Assembly: GCF_015553355.1 (NCBI RefSeq)
Contig: NZ_JADNGN010000004.1
Span: forward strand, 1 to 64,000
Reading direction: 5' to 3'
Source: Collinsella aerofaciens
GTDB lineage: Bacteria > Actinomycetota > Coriobacteriia > Coriobacteriales > Coriobacteriaceae
Length of the DNA: 64,000 nucleotides
Below the pieces are notes generated by a model. It was not told where the DNA came from, did no database searches, and worked only from the letters and a program-made list of their open reading frames with translations. This document shows, piece by piece, positions 1 through 7,982 of this stretch (position 1 is its first letter; each line of letters begins with the position of its first letter). A program made the position numbers and the translations under genes.

Positions 1-375
<375 letters not shown>

Positions 376-399
376 GCCGAACCCCGGCGAACCGCACCG

Positions 400-462
400 C
401 GGGGCGCCCGCGCGGGGCCGCAGGGCATGGGGATGATCCTGCGTCCCCGCGCGGGCGCCCCG
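400..462 (+). promoter_or_regulatory. Very strong G+C hairpin between rfbB and rfbCD
   Basis: An exact 18-bp inverted repeat (400-417 with 445-462) is extended inward by a further 6 bp (419-424 with 438-443) after one mismatch, closing on a 13-nt loop. It lies 25 nt after the rfbB stop and 35 nt before the rfbCD start. It is followed by GTTTCC and no real T tract, so it is not a standard intrinsic terminator. It may be an RNA stability or attenuation element within the operon, or the remnant of a mobile inverted repeat. The structure is directly visible; its role is inferred. Confidence 0.5.
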
Positions 463-496
463 GTTTCCCAACCTCTTCGATAGGAGCTTTTCCCAC

Positions 497-1951
497 ATGG
501 CTGACATCGCATTCGAGAAGGACCTCTCCGTCGCCGAGACCGGCATCGAGGGCCTCAAGGTAGTCGACCTCGCCGTCCACGGCGACTCGCGCGGCTGGTT
601 CAAGGAGAACTGGCAGCGCGCCAAGATGACCGCCCTGGGCATCCCCGACCTCAGGGTCGTCCAGAACAACATCTCCTACAACGACAGCCGCGGCGTCACC
701 CGCGGCATCCACGCCGAGCCCTGGGACAAGTTCATCTCCGTCGCCCGCGGCTCGGTCTTCGGCGCCTGGGTGGACCTGCGCGAGGGCAGCGCCACCTACG
801 GCAAGGTCTACACGACCGTGCTGGACCCCTCCAAGGCCATCTACGTCCCGCGCGGCGTGGGCAACTCCTTCCAGGCCCTGGAGGACGGCACCGCCTACAC
901 CTACCTGGTGGACGCCCACTGGTCGCTCGAGCTCAAGAGGACCTACACCTTCGTGAACCTCGCCGACCCCGAGCTCGCCATCGAGTGGCCGATCCCCCTC
1001 GACGAGGCCACCGTATCCGAGGCCGACCTCAACCACCCGTACCTCAAGGACGTCGTCCCCATGGCGCCGAAGCGCACCCTCGTTATCGGCTGCAACGGCC
1101 AGCTGGGCCATGCGGTCCGCGCGCTGGCGGAGGAGCGCGGCGTCGCCAAGGACTTCGACTTCTGCGACATCGACACCTTCGATATGTCAGACCCGGACGC
1201 CTACTCCAAATACGACTGGTCGCTCTACGGCACCGTGATCAACTGCGGCGCCTACACCGCCGTGGACAGGGCGGAGACCCCCGAGGGCCGTGTCATCGCC
1301 TGGAAGGCCAACGCGACCGGCCCGGCCCTGCTCGCCCGCACCTGCGCCGGGCACGGGATCACCCTCGTGCACGTGTCCTCCGACTACGTCTTCGACGGCA
1401 CGGCCGAGGTCCATACCGAGGACGAGCCCCTCAGCCCGCTGTCCGTCTACGGCCAGACCAAGGCCGCGGGCGACATTGCCGTGGCCGGCTGCCCCCGCCA
1501 CTACGTCATGCGCAGCTCCTGGGTCATCGGCGAGGGGCACAACTTCGTCAAGACGATGAAGGCGCTCTCCGACCGCGTCGCCGACCCGGACGACAAGCTG
1601 GACCAGGTCACCGTCGTGGACGACCAGCTGGGCCGCCTGACCTTCACGCGCGACATGGCGCGGGCCATCTTCCATGTGCTGGGGACGCACGCCCCCTACG
1701 GCACCTACGACTGCACCGGCTCCGGCGCCGTGAGGTCCTGGGCCGACATCGCCCGCGCCGTCTTCGAGGCCGCCAACGGCAACGGGGACAAGGTCGTGCC
1801 GGTCAGCACCGCCGACTACTACGGCGGCGCCGGGGGACCCGTCGCCCCGCGCCCGGTCCACTCCGCGCTCGACCTTTCCAGGCTCGAGTCGGTCGGGTTC
1901 CACATGCCCGACTGGGAGGAAGAGCTTGGGGAGTACCTCAAGACGCTCTAG
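497..1951 (+). CDS. RmlC-RmlD fusion (dTDP-4-keto-rhamnose epimerase / reductase)
   Basis: A 484-residue fusion expected to carry out the last two steps of dTDP-L-rhamnose synthesis. Residues 1-185 form an RmlC-like cupin: GVTRGIHAEPWDK (67-79) corresponds to the RGLH block, and the domain ends in AIEWPIPLD. Residues 192-484 form an RmlD-type short-chain reductase, with LVIGCNGQLGHAV (195-207) for NADPH, NCGAYTAVD (249-257), VSSDYVFDGT (293-302) and YGQTK (318-322) as the catalytic Tyr/Lys pair. The cupin half departs from classical RmlC: the usual P-G-AHGF reads PRGVGNSF, and the usual Tyr-Tyr segment reads DAHW. A similar fusion is remembered from bifidobacteria, so this looks like a family trait and not decay. 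ATG 497 follows TAGGAGC. Base composition matches rfbB. Confidence 0.88.
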   Translation: MADIAFEKDLSVAETGIEGLKVVDLAVHGDSRGWFKENWQRAKMTALGIPDLRVVQNNISYNDSRGVTRGIHAEPWDKFISVARGSVFGAWVDLREGSATYGKVYTTVLDPSKAIYVPRGVGNSFQALEDGTAYTYLVDAHWSLELKRTYTFVNLADPELAIEWPIPLDEATVSEADLNHPYLKDVVPMAPKRTLVIGCNGQLGHAVRALAEERGVAKDFDFCDIDTFDMSDPDAYSKYDWSLYGTVINCGAYTAVDRAETPEGRVIAWKANATGPALLARTCAGHGITLVHVSSDYVFDGTAEVHTEDEPLSPLSVYGQTKAAGDIAVAGCPRHYVMRSSWVIGEGHNFVKTMKALSDRVADPDDKLDQVTVVDDQLGRLTFTRDMARAIFHVLGTHAPYGTYDCTGSGAVRSWADIARAVFEAANGNGDKVVPVSTADYYGGAGGPVAPRPVHSALDLSRLESVGFHMPDWEEELGEYLKTL

Positions 1952-1973
1952 CCGCTATCAACTTTTCGAGAGT

Positions 1974-2005
1974 AAAAGCCGCCGTTCTTTAACGGCGGCT
2001 TTTCT
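1974..2005 (+). terminator. Intrinsic terminator after rfbCD
   Basis: AAAAGCCGCCGTT (1974-1986) pairs perfectly with AACGGCGGCTTTT (1991-2003) around the loop CTTT. The T-rich right arm gives an intrinsic terminator, and the A-rich left arm could serve the converging glycosyltransferase gene on the other strand. Confidence 0.9.
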
Positions 2006-2056
2006 TGTTGATGGCTATCTGCGCAGTGGTGCCAATAGTATTTTGCGGAAGATCTT

Positions 2057-3025
2057 TCACTCGCTTGGCGTGGTGGCGGACCTGCCGGGCTGGTCATCGT
2101 AGGCGTATTTGCTGTACACGTTGACCTCCCACTGCTTTTTTTCGACCTTTGCCACGGAATCGAGGATGAAGCCGGTCGCAAGGCTCAGACCGCACAGGAA
2201 CATAAACGACGCGGCGAGCATGGCGGTGGGGAAGCGCGGAACGAGGCCGGTCTGGAAATACTCGACAACGATGGGCGTGCCCAAGGCGAGGCCGATCACC
2301 GCAAGCAGAAGCGCGACGAGGCTGAAGAACTTCAGAGGGCGGTAGTCCTTGAACAGCGTGCCAATCATCGCAACGACTTTAATGCCGTCGCTTACGGTAT
2401 TGAGCTTGGACTCGGAACCTTCCGGACGGTCGCGGTACTCGATGGGCACATCCTTGATGCGCCAGCGGTGGTCGACGGCGTGGATCGAGAGCTCGGTTTC
2501 GATCTGGAAGCCCTCGGAAAGCACAGGGAAGGTTTTAACGAACGGGCGGCTCATGGCACGGTAGCCGGTCATGACATCATCGAAGCTGTAGCCATAGATC
2601 CACTTGATCATGGCACGGACCAGATTGTTGCCAAAGCCGTGGAAGGCACGCTTGTTCTCCTCGGCATAGGTGCCGTTGGAAAGGCGATCGCCTACGGTCA
2701 TGTCGGCCGTGCCGCTGAGGATAGGCTCGCAGAGGGCTTTGGCCGCCTCGGCGGGGTAGGTGTCGTCGCCGTCGACCATCAGGTAGCAATCGGCGTCGAT
2801 GTCGCGAAACATCTGGCGGCACACGTTGCCCTTTCCCTGACGGGGCTCAAAGCGGACCGTGGCGCCGTGCTCGGTGGCGATGCGTGAGGTATCGTCCGAC
2901 GAGTTGTTGTCATAGACATAGACCGTCGCTTGCGGAAGCTCGCGGTGAAAGTCGTCGATGACTTTGCCGATCGTGAGCGCTTCGTTGTAGCAGGGGATGA
3001 TGACGGCGATAGATTCAGAATTCAC
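2057..3025 (-). CDS. GT2 family glycosyltransferase with two C-terminal membrane segments
   Basis: A 322-residue family 2 glycosyltransferase of the dolichol-phosphate-mannose/polyprenyl-phosphate-sugar synthase type. Residues 7-16 (VIIPCYNEAL) start the GT-A fold; DNNSSDDTS (39-47) and MVDGDDTYP (82-90) carry the nucleotide and metal-binding acidic residues. A conserved TGYRAMSRPF block follows. The C-terminal 90 residues hold two hydrophobic stretches (about 235-260 and 270-293), so the catalytic domain is probably tethered at the inner face of the membrane. The likely product is a polyprenyl-phosphate sugar, or a sugar added to a lipid-linked glycan; the exact donor is not visible. Start is GTG 3025, six bases after an AAGGAG. 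It diverges from the polysaccharide ABC exporter, which suggests a shared surface-glycan role. The 160-bp region between them should hold both promoters. Confidence 0.87.
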   Translation of the reverse strand: MNSESIAVIIPCYNEALTIGKVIDDFHRELPQATVYVYDNNSSDDTSRIATEHGATVRFEPRQGKGNVCRQMFRDIDADCYLMVDGDDTYPAEAAKALCEPILSGTADMTVGDRLSNGTYAEENKRAFHGFGNNLVRAMIKWIYGYSFDDVMTGYRAMSRPFVKTFPVLSEGFQIETELSIHAVDHRWRIKDVPIEYRDRPEGSESKLNTVSDGIKVVAMIGTLFKDYRPLKFFSLVALLLAVIGLALGTPIVVEYFQTGLVPRFPTAMLAASFMFLCGLSLATGFILDSVAKVEKKQWEVNVYSKYAYDDQPGRSATTPSE

Positions 3026-3185
3026 TCAATGCTCCTTACACATTCAATCCTTGAAAGTATAGCCGTTTGGGCTTGGCATCCTTAGATGTGGGTTAGTTCT
3101 CCAGTTTTGTTGCGCGAATCGTTTGCAGGGCCGTCGGGTCTATACTGTTCGTTTGTCAACGATTACGAGTAAAGGAGTTGCATCC

Positions 3186-4031
3186 GTGTCGGATCAGACA
3201 AAGCAACAAGAAGCTCGCAGTCTGCCTGCGACGTTTGCTAAGAACGAATTTGAGAAGGACGCGTTTATCCTTCGTCAGCTGGTTACCAAGGATTTTAAGA
3301 TCAAGTATCGCCGTAGCGTTCTGGGCGTCGCATGGTCGGTGCTCAACCCGCTTCTGATGATGATCGTCATGGCCATCGTGTTCTCGACGATTTTTGCCCA
3401 GGGCCGCAATGGCTCGATTACGCCCGAGATGTACCCGCTGTACTTGATCGTGGGTAACGTTACCTTTGCCGTCATGTCCGAGTCTACGAACCAGGCCCTG
3501 ACGTCGATCGTGGGTGCTGCCCCGCTGCTCAAGAAGGTTAAGGTGCACCGTTGGGTCTTCCCAGTACAGAAGGTGCTCTTCTCGCTGGTTAACTTTGCCT
3601 TCTCGCTGGTCGCCGTTGCCATCGTTATGCTGTGGTTCCATGTTATGCCTTCTTGGCACCTGATTCTGCTGCCGGTCTGCCTGCTGCTGCTTATGTGCTT
3701 CTGCATGGGCTTGGGCATGATGCTCTCGGCCCTCACGGTCTTTTTCCGCGACGTTATGCATCTGTGGAGTGTTGTCATCACGGCTTGGACCTATATCACG
3801 CCTATTTTCTGGACGACCGACTTTGTTGCTCAGATGCCGCATATCGTTCGGATCTTGGTGTATGCGAACCCCATGTACAACTACCTGCAGTTTATGCGTG
3901 ATATCTTCCTGTTCCAGACTACGCCCTCGCTTTTGACGTTTGGTATGTGCGTCGCTTGGGCGGTCCTTGCGCTTGTTATTGGCTACACCGTGTTCCATAA
4001 GTCCGAGCGCAAGTTCATCCTCTACATCTAA
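3186..4031 (+). CDS. Polysaccharide/teichoic acid ABC exporter, permease (Wzm/TagG type)
   Basis: A 281-residue ABC-2 type permease. After a 30-residue charged cytoplasmic head comes the LVTKDFKIKYRRSVLGVAWSVLNPL segment typical of the TagG/Wzm family (an amphipathic gating helix before TM1). About six membrane helices follow (near 40-60, 80-100, 120-145, 150-172, 182-205, 250-268). The conserved FFRDVMHLW and TPIFW motifs lie before the last helices. It should carry a lipid-linked polysaccharide across the membrane with the ATPase encoded 11 nt downstream. Start is GTG 3186, preceded by AAAGGAG; an upstream in-frame start at 3123 has no ribosome binding site. A TATACT hexamer at 3141-3146 could be the -10 box, without a clear -35. 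Many codons end in T, unlike the rhamnose genes. The transported glycan cannot be told from sequence. Confidence 0.9.
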   Translation: MSDQTKQQEARSLPATFAKNEFEKDAFILRQLVTKDFKIKYRRSVLGVAWSVLNPLLMMIVMAIVFSTIFAQGRNGSITPEMYPLYLIVGNVTFAVMSESTNQALTSIVGAAPLLKKVKVHRWVFPVQKVLFSLVNFAFSLVAVAIVMLWFHVMPSWHLILLPVCLLLLMCFCMGLGMMLSALTVFFRDVMHLWSVVITAWTYITPIFWTTDFVAQMPHIVRILVYANPMYNYLQFMRDIFLFQTTPSLLTFGMCVAWAVLALVIGYTVFHKSERKFILYI

Positions 4032-4042
4032 GGAGTGCTGTG

Positions 4043-4810
4043 ATGACTGAATCTGTTGTTGATTACAGCGAGCAGCCTCTGGCTGTCGAGGTCGACGACG
4101 TCACCATGATCTTTAACATGGCGTCCGAGTCGCTGACCAACCTCAAGGAGTACTTCATCAAGCTTGCCAAGCACGAGCTGTTCTTTGAGGAGTTTAGGGC
4201 GCTTAAGCACATCTCGTTCGATATTCATCGTGGCGAGGTCGTGGGTCTGGTCGGCACCAATGGCTCCGGCAAGTCTACGATGCTCAAGATTATCGCTGGC
4301 GTGCTTGAGCCTAGCGAGGGCAGTGTTAAGGTGCACGGTAACATCGCGCCGCTGATTGAGCTTGGTGCCGGCTTTGACCCCGAGCTGACTGCCCGCGAGA
4401 ACATCTATCTGAACGGTGCCCTGCTCGGCTATACCAAGGAGTTCATCGACGCCAACTTTGACGGCATTATCGAGTTCGCTGAGCTGCAGAACTTTGTCGA
4501 TATGCCGCTTAAGAACTTCTCCTCGGGCATGGTGGCGCGTATCGCCTTTGCAATCGCGACGATTACCGAGCCCGATATTCTGATCGTTGACGAGACGTTG
4601 TCCGTCGGTGATGTGTTCTTCCAGCAGAAGTGCGAGGACCGTATCCAGCACTTTATCCAGAGCGGCGACGTGACGGTTCTGTTCGTTTCGCACTCTATGG
4701 AGCAGGTTGAGCGCATCTGCCAGCGTGCCGTTTGGATTGAGAAGGGTGACCTTCGCATGGACGGCCCGGTTGATGAGGTCTGCAAGGCGTATCGCGAGCA
4801 GTTCAACTAG
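4043..4810 (+). CDS. Polysaccharide/teichoic acid ABC exporter, ATP-binding protein (Wzt/TagH type)
   Basis: A 255-residue ATPase partner of the permease upstream. From ATG 4043: Walker A GTNGSGKST (about 71-79), a Q-loop region, the signature FSSGM (about 159-163, the variant typical of O-antigen and teichoic acid exporters in place of LSGGQ), Walker B ILIVDE, the D-loop SVGD, and the switch histidine in FVSHSM. It has no C-terminal carbohydrate-binding domain, so it resembles TagH or the short Wzt form, which does not recognise the glycan's end cap. A GTG three bases upstream (4040) is an alternative start; AAGGAG at 4030-4035 fits ATG slightly better. It is translated 11 nt after the permease and forms a two-gene operon with it. 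No terminator separates it from the tRNA gene that follows. Confidence 0.92.
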   Translation: MTESVVDYSEQPLAVEVDDVTMIFNMASESLTNLKEYFIKLAKHELFFEEFRALKHISFDIHRGEVVGLVGTNGSGKSTMLKIIAGVLEPSEGSVKVHGNIAPLIELGAGFDPELTARENIYLNGALLGYTKEFIDANFDGIIEFAELQNFVDMPLKNFSSGMVARIAFAIATITEPDILIVDETLSVGDVFFQQKCEDRIQHFIQSGDVTVLFVSHSMEQVERICQRAVWIEKGDLRMDGPVDEVCKAYREQFN

Positions 4811-4864
4811 GTTATAATTACTTGCGCCTGACAGGCTTGCGCTTGCTTGGGCGTGCGGCTATTT

Positions 4865-4941
4865 GCTCCATTAGCTCAGTTGGATAGAGCAGGGGACTTC
4901 TAATCCCAAGGTCGACGGTTCGAATCCGCCATGGAGCACCA
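4865..4941 (+). tRNA. tRNA-Arg (anticodon TCT)
   Basis: A 77-nt cloverleaf with the 3' CCA encoded. The acceptor stem GCTCCAT pairs perfectly with ATGGAGC, the D stem is GCTC/GAGC, and the anticodon loop CTTCTAA carries TCT at 4899-4901, reading AGA codons. The T arm has TTCGAAT. Two stem positions (27-43 and 50-64) are mismatched. A perfect TATAAT at 4813-4818 upstream may be its own -10 box, although no -35 is evident. Confidence 0.93.
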
Positions 4942-4950
4942 TCGTTTATT

Positions 4951-4986
4951 AAGCCCAGACCGCTTGTTGGTCTGGGCTTTTTCGTT
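4951..4986 (+). terminator. Intrinsic terminator after tRNA-Arg(TCT)
   Basis: AAGCCCAGACC (4951-4961) pairs with GGTCTGGGCTT (4969-4979) around a 7-nt loop and is followed by TTTCGTTTT. It lies 10 nt after the tRNA. The A-rich 5' side means it could also stop transcripts of the converging aro operon, whose last gene aroQ ends at 5045. Confidence 0.88.
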
Positions 4987-5044
4987 TTGTATGCTGCTTG
5001 AGCCGAGTGCGAGCAAGCCGCTACTGTTCGTTGGGGTTGGCATT

Positions 5045-5482
5045 TTACTTTTCGAGACGTTCCCTCAGCAGCTCCAGCGCGTGGGCGTAGCCTTGCAGGC
5101 CCTCGCCGGTGATGGTGGCGAAGCAGGCTAGGCGGGCGTAGCTCACCTGGCGGAAGTCTTCGCGCGTCTCTACGGCGCTGATGTGTACCTCGACGGCAGG
5201 GATGGCGACGGCCTTGAGGGCGTCGAGGATCGCGACGCTCGTGTGCGTGTAAGCTGCCGGGTTGATGACGATGCCGTCGACCTTGCCGTAGGCCTCCTGG
5301 ATCTTGTCGACGATGCTGCCCTCGTGGTTAGACTGGAAGACCTCGACCTCGTCGAAGCCCTGTGCGGCGCCCGCTTCCTGGCAAATCTGGACCAGGCGGT
5401 CGTAGTTGTCGCTGCCGTAGATGCCCGGCTCGCGAATGCCGAGCATGTTTAGATTGGGGCCGTTGATGACGAGTGCTTTCAT
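5045..5482 (-). CDS. aroQ: Type II 3-dehydroquinate dehydratase
   Basis: A 145-residue type II dehydroquinase, the usual length for this family; it converts 3-dehydroquinate to 3-dehydroshikimate. NGPNLNMLG (7-15) is the N-terminal fingerprint, Y22 in GIYG lies in the active-site lid, SNHEG (51-55) and INPAAYTHTS (73-82) follow, and H100 in EVHIS is the general acid. Start is ATG 5482, preceded by AAGGAAG; an in-frame upstream ATG at 5581 would read through an inverted repeat and is rejected. It is the last gene of the minus-strand aro operon, separated from aroE-aroK by that repeat. It fills the only step not provided by the other seven genes, so the route to chorismate is complete within the cluster. 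Confidence 0.95.
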   Translation of the reverse strand: MKALVINGPNLNMLGIREPGIYGSDNYDRLVQICQEAGAAQGFDEVEVFQSNHEGSIVDKIQEAYGKVDGIVINPAAYTHTSVAILDALKAVAIPAVEVHISAVETREDFRQVSYARLACFATITGEGLQGYAHALELLRERLEK

Positions 5483-5503
5483 GGTTGCTTCCTTTGCGGT
5501 TGA

Positions 5504-5544
5504 AAAACCACCACAAAGGTGCCTGTCCCCTTTGTGGTGGTTTT
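5504..5544. repeat. 41-bp perfect inverted repeat between aroE-aroK and aroQ
   Basis: AAAACCACCACAAAGG (5504-5519) is the exact reverse complement of 5529-5544, around a 9-nt loop. On the minus strand it lies two bases beyond the aroE-aroK stop and 21 bases before the aroQ start, and its right arm ends in TTTT on either strand. It could act as a weak terminator or RNA-stability element inside the operon, or be a REP-like repeat. A diverged relative may lie at 46076-46095. Confidence 0.75.
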
Positions 5545-5546
5545 GG

Positions 5547-6797
5547 TTAGAGAGCGGGTGGGAGGGTGTCGAGGAGGGCATGGGCGGTGTTGGCGGCGCA
5601 GTCGCGTGAGTCGATGATGTAGTCGGCCCAGGCGCGGTAGCGCGGCATACGCTGCTCGGCCAGCTTGTCGATGCCGTCGCGCGCGGTGATGGGGCGGCCC
5701 TTGTGGGCGAGCTCGTCGAGCTTGCGGTTGAGCATCACGATCTGGCTGTTTTGGTGCAGCAGAGGGTAGTTCTCGTCGCGCGTAACCACGCCGCCGCCGG
5801 TGGAGAGCACCAAGCCGCTGCGCTTGGAGATGTCGGCCAGCGCTGCCGTCTCCTGCTCGCGGAAGGCCGCCTCGCCGCACTTGACGATAAAGTCGGCGCA
5901 GGGCATGCCCAGGCGCTCCTCGAGGGCGCGATCGAGGTCGATGTGCTCGCGGCCCGTGAGCTTAGCGATCTGCTCGCCCACGCGGGTCTTGCCCGAGCCC
6001 GGCATGCCAATCAGGGCGATGTTCTGCTCATGGCGCGACAGGCGCTCCGTTACGTCCAGGATGCGCTCGCGCGGGGTGACCTGGCCGGTATAGCGCTCGA
6101 CGGCCTGTGCCGCCTGTGCCACGAGCATCAGCAGTCCGCCGATGTAGGGGATGCCGCGGCGCTCGGCCTCGAACATCAGACCCGTGCGGGCGGGGTTGTA
6201 GACAATGTCGATGACGCCTTCGAGCGCATCGAGTCCTTCGAGCGTGCAGGGGGCGTCGGGGCAGTGGGGGAACATGCCGGCAGGCGTGCAGTTGACGAGC
6301 AGCGCGGCATCGGATTGCTGCGCGATGTTGTCGTAATTGACCTCGCTTGTGCGACCCACGGGTACGACGATGGCGCCCAGGTCGTCGAGTACCATGCTGG
6401 CCGTAGTGCCGGCACCGCCGGTGGCGCCGAGCACGAGGGCCTTCTTACTGGCAACCTCTACGCCCAGCTCCTCGACCAGGCACTGAAAACCGAAGTAGTC
6501 GGTGTTATCGCCGCGCAGGCGGCCGTCGGGCAGGCGCGTGATGGTGTTGACGTTGCCCATGCGCTCGGCGAGCGGGCTCAGCTCGTCCAGGTACTCCATG
6601 ACGGCGCGCTTGTAGGGGATGGTCACGTTGGTGCCCTCCCACTCGTCGCCCGTCATAAAGGCCGCGAGGTCCTCGGGCTCGCGCTCAAATCGCACGTAAT
6701 CGAGCCCAGCGAGCTCTTTGTAGATGGTTGGGGTGTAGCTGTGGCCCAACACGCGGCCCAGCACTCCGTAGGGGCGGGTTGCGGCGGTATCGGTCAT
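5547..6797 (-). CDS. Shikimate dehydrogenase-shikimate kinase fusion
   Basis: A 416-residue fusion of AroE and AroK. Residues 1-250 are shikimate dehydrogenase: GHSYTP (18-23) is the substrate-binding segment, NVTIPYK (57-63) carries the catalytic lysine K63, GDNTD (96-100) holds the aspartate, and LGATGGAG (123-130) binds NADPH. Residues 257-416 are shikimate kinase: the P-loop GMPGSGKT (264-271), then CGEAAFREQE and STGGGVV, which bind shikimate and nucleotide. Together they turn 3-dehydroshikimate into shikimate 3-phosphate. Start ATG 6797 abuts the pheA stop codon with no gap and uses a GGAGGTG inside the pheA end, so translation is probably coupled. The normal order is kept and both domains have intact catalytic residues. 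Confidence 0.94.
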   Translation of the reverse strand: MTDTAATRPYGVLGRVLGHSYTPTIYKELAGLDYVRFEREPEDLAAFMTGDEWEGTNVTIPYKRAVMEYLDELSPLAERMGNVNTITRLPDGRLRGDNTDYFGFQCLVEELGVEVASKKALVLGATGGAGTTASMVLDDLGAIVVPVGRTSEVNYDNIAQQSDAALLVNCTPAGMFPHCPDAPCTLEGLDALEGVIDIVYNPARTGLMFEAERRGIPYIGGLLMLVAQAAQAVERYTGQVTPRERILDVTERLSRHEQNIALIGMPGSGKTRVGEQIAKLTGREHIDLDRALEERLGMPCADFIVKCGEAAFREQETAALADISKRSGLVLSTGGGVVTRDENYPLLHQNSQIVMLNRKLDELAHKGRPITARDGIDKLAEQRMPRYRAWADYIIDSRDCAANTAHALLDTLPPAL

Positions 6798-7943
6798 CTA
6801 GAGCACCTCCGTGTAGCTGCCAAAGTAGGTGAAGCTTTCGCACACGTCGTCGATGGAATCGAGCAGGTCGTCGAGGGCCTTGCTGCCAAAGGGGCAGTCC
6901 AGATCAAAGTAGAACATAAACTCAAAATCGCGGCCGGGGATGGGGCGGCTCTCGAGCTTGATGAGGTTGATGTTGAGTGCGTAGAAGCGCTCGAGCACGC
7001 GATAGAGGGCGCCCGGCTCGTTGGCCGTGGTGATCATGAGCGAGGTGCGATTAGCGCCGGGGTAGACGCGCGGCTCGCGGCTGATGACGACAAAGCGCGT
7101 GTAGTTGTTGTCCGAGTCTTGGATATTGGGCTCCAACACCTCGAGGCCATACAGCGTGGCACAGCTGCGCGATGCGATGGCGGCAACATCGGTGCGTTCG
7201 GAGTTGGCGACCATCTCAGCCGACATGGCCGTGTTGGGGTACTTGGTGGCGCGCAGGCCGTGGTTCTCGATAAAGCCGGCGCACTGGGCAATGGCTTGGC
7301 CGTGGCTGTAGACCTCGCGCACGTCGGCGAGCTTGGTGCCGGGCTTGACGAGCAAGTTGTGGTCGATCTTGAGGCGAAGCGAGCGCACGATGTGGAAGTC
7401 GAACTGGGCGAGCAGGTCGTAGACGGCGTTGACCGAGCCGGCGGTGGAGTTCTCGATGGGCAGCACGCCAAACTCGCAGAAGCCGTCGCGCACAGCGCGC
7501 ATAACGCCTTCGAAGGTCTCGAAAAACGCGATGTCGGGCACGTCGAAGAGCTTGCACGCGGCGATTTGACTGTAAGCGCCCTCAACGCCCTGGCAAGCGA
7601 CGGTGGCAGTTTGAGGGAAGGGCGTGTCGGAGGCTGCAGCCGTGGCGTGGGCCTTTTGCGAGACAGTGATGCCCTTGAGTTCGTTGATGTAGCGCTGCTG
7701 CTCGGCCTTGCTCATGCTCATGAGGAGACGGAACAGGGTGATGGTCTGCGCCTCGTAGCGCTCGGGCGCGCGGCTGGCGAGGTTGTTGAGCTTGGAGCGC
7801 TCGCGGGCGGGGTCGAAGACGGCCTTGCCCATCTCGATTTTTGACTTGGCGACTTCGGTGGCAATGTCCATGCGCTCGATAAAGCTGTTGAGGAGCGTGG
7901 TGTCGATGCCATCGATGGCCTGGCGGATGTCAGCAAGGTCCAT
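6798..7943 (-). CDS. pheA: Bifunctional chorismate mutase-prephenate dehydratase
   Basis: A 381-residue P-protein that turns chorismate into phenylpyruvate. Residues 1-90 form an AroQ-type helical chorismate mutase (IRQAIDGIDTTLLNSFIERM at the start). Residues 112-290 are prephenate dehydratase, with PIENSTAGSV (162-171) and the catalytic NNYTRF (279-284). Residues 298-375 are an ACT domain with ESRP (331-334), the phenylalanine-binding motif, so feedback inhibition by Phe is expected. The start of the dehydratase domain reads ACQGVEGAYS, where most family members have a LGP-G-YS form, a mild departure. Start ATG 7943 follows AAAGGGG. It sits between aroC and aroE-aroK in the aro operon. Confidence 0.94.
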   Translation of the reverse strand: MDLADIRQAIDGIDTTLLNSFIERMDIATEVAKSKIEMGKAVFDPARERSKLNNLASRAPERYEAQTITLFRLLMSMSKAEQQRYINELKGITVSQKAHATAAASDTPFPQTATVACQGVEGAYSQIAACKLFDVPDIAFFETFEGVMRAVRDGFCEFGVLPIENSTAGSVNAVYDLLAQFDFHIVRSLRLKIDHNLLVKPGTKLADVREVYSHGQAIAQCAGFIENHGLRATKYPNTAMSAEMVANSERTDVAAIASRSCATLYGLEVLEPNIQDSDNNYTRFVVISREPRVYPGANRTSLMITTANEPGALYRVLERFYALNINLIKLESRPIPGRDFEFMFYFDLDCPFGSKALDDLLDSIDDVCESFTYFGSYTEVL

Positions 7944-7982
7944 AGGGACCCCTTTCGTGAATCATTGCCCGGGGTGGGCTGG

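Noticed and set aside
5703-7844. A 713-codon open frame on the plus strand across aroE-aroK and pheA
   Set aside because: Antisense shadow of two well-supported enzymes; the product is low-complexity Val/Gly/Asp/Leu sequence.
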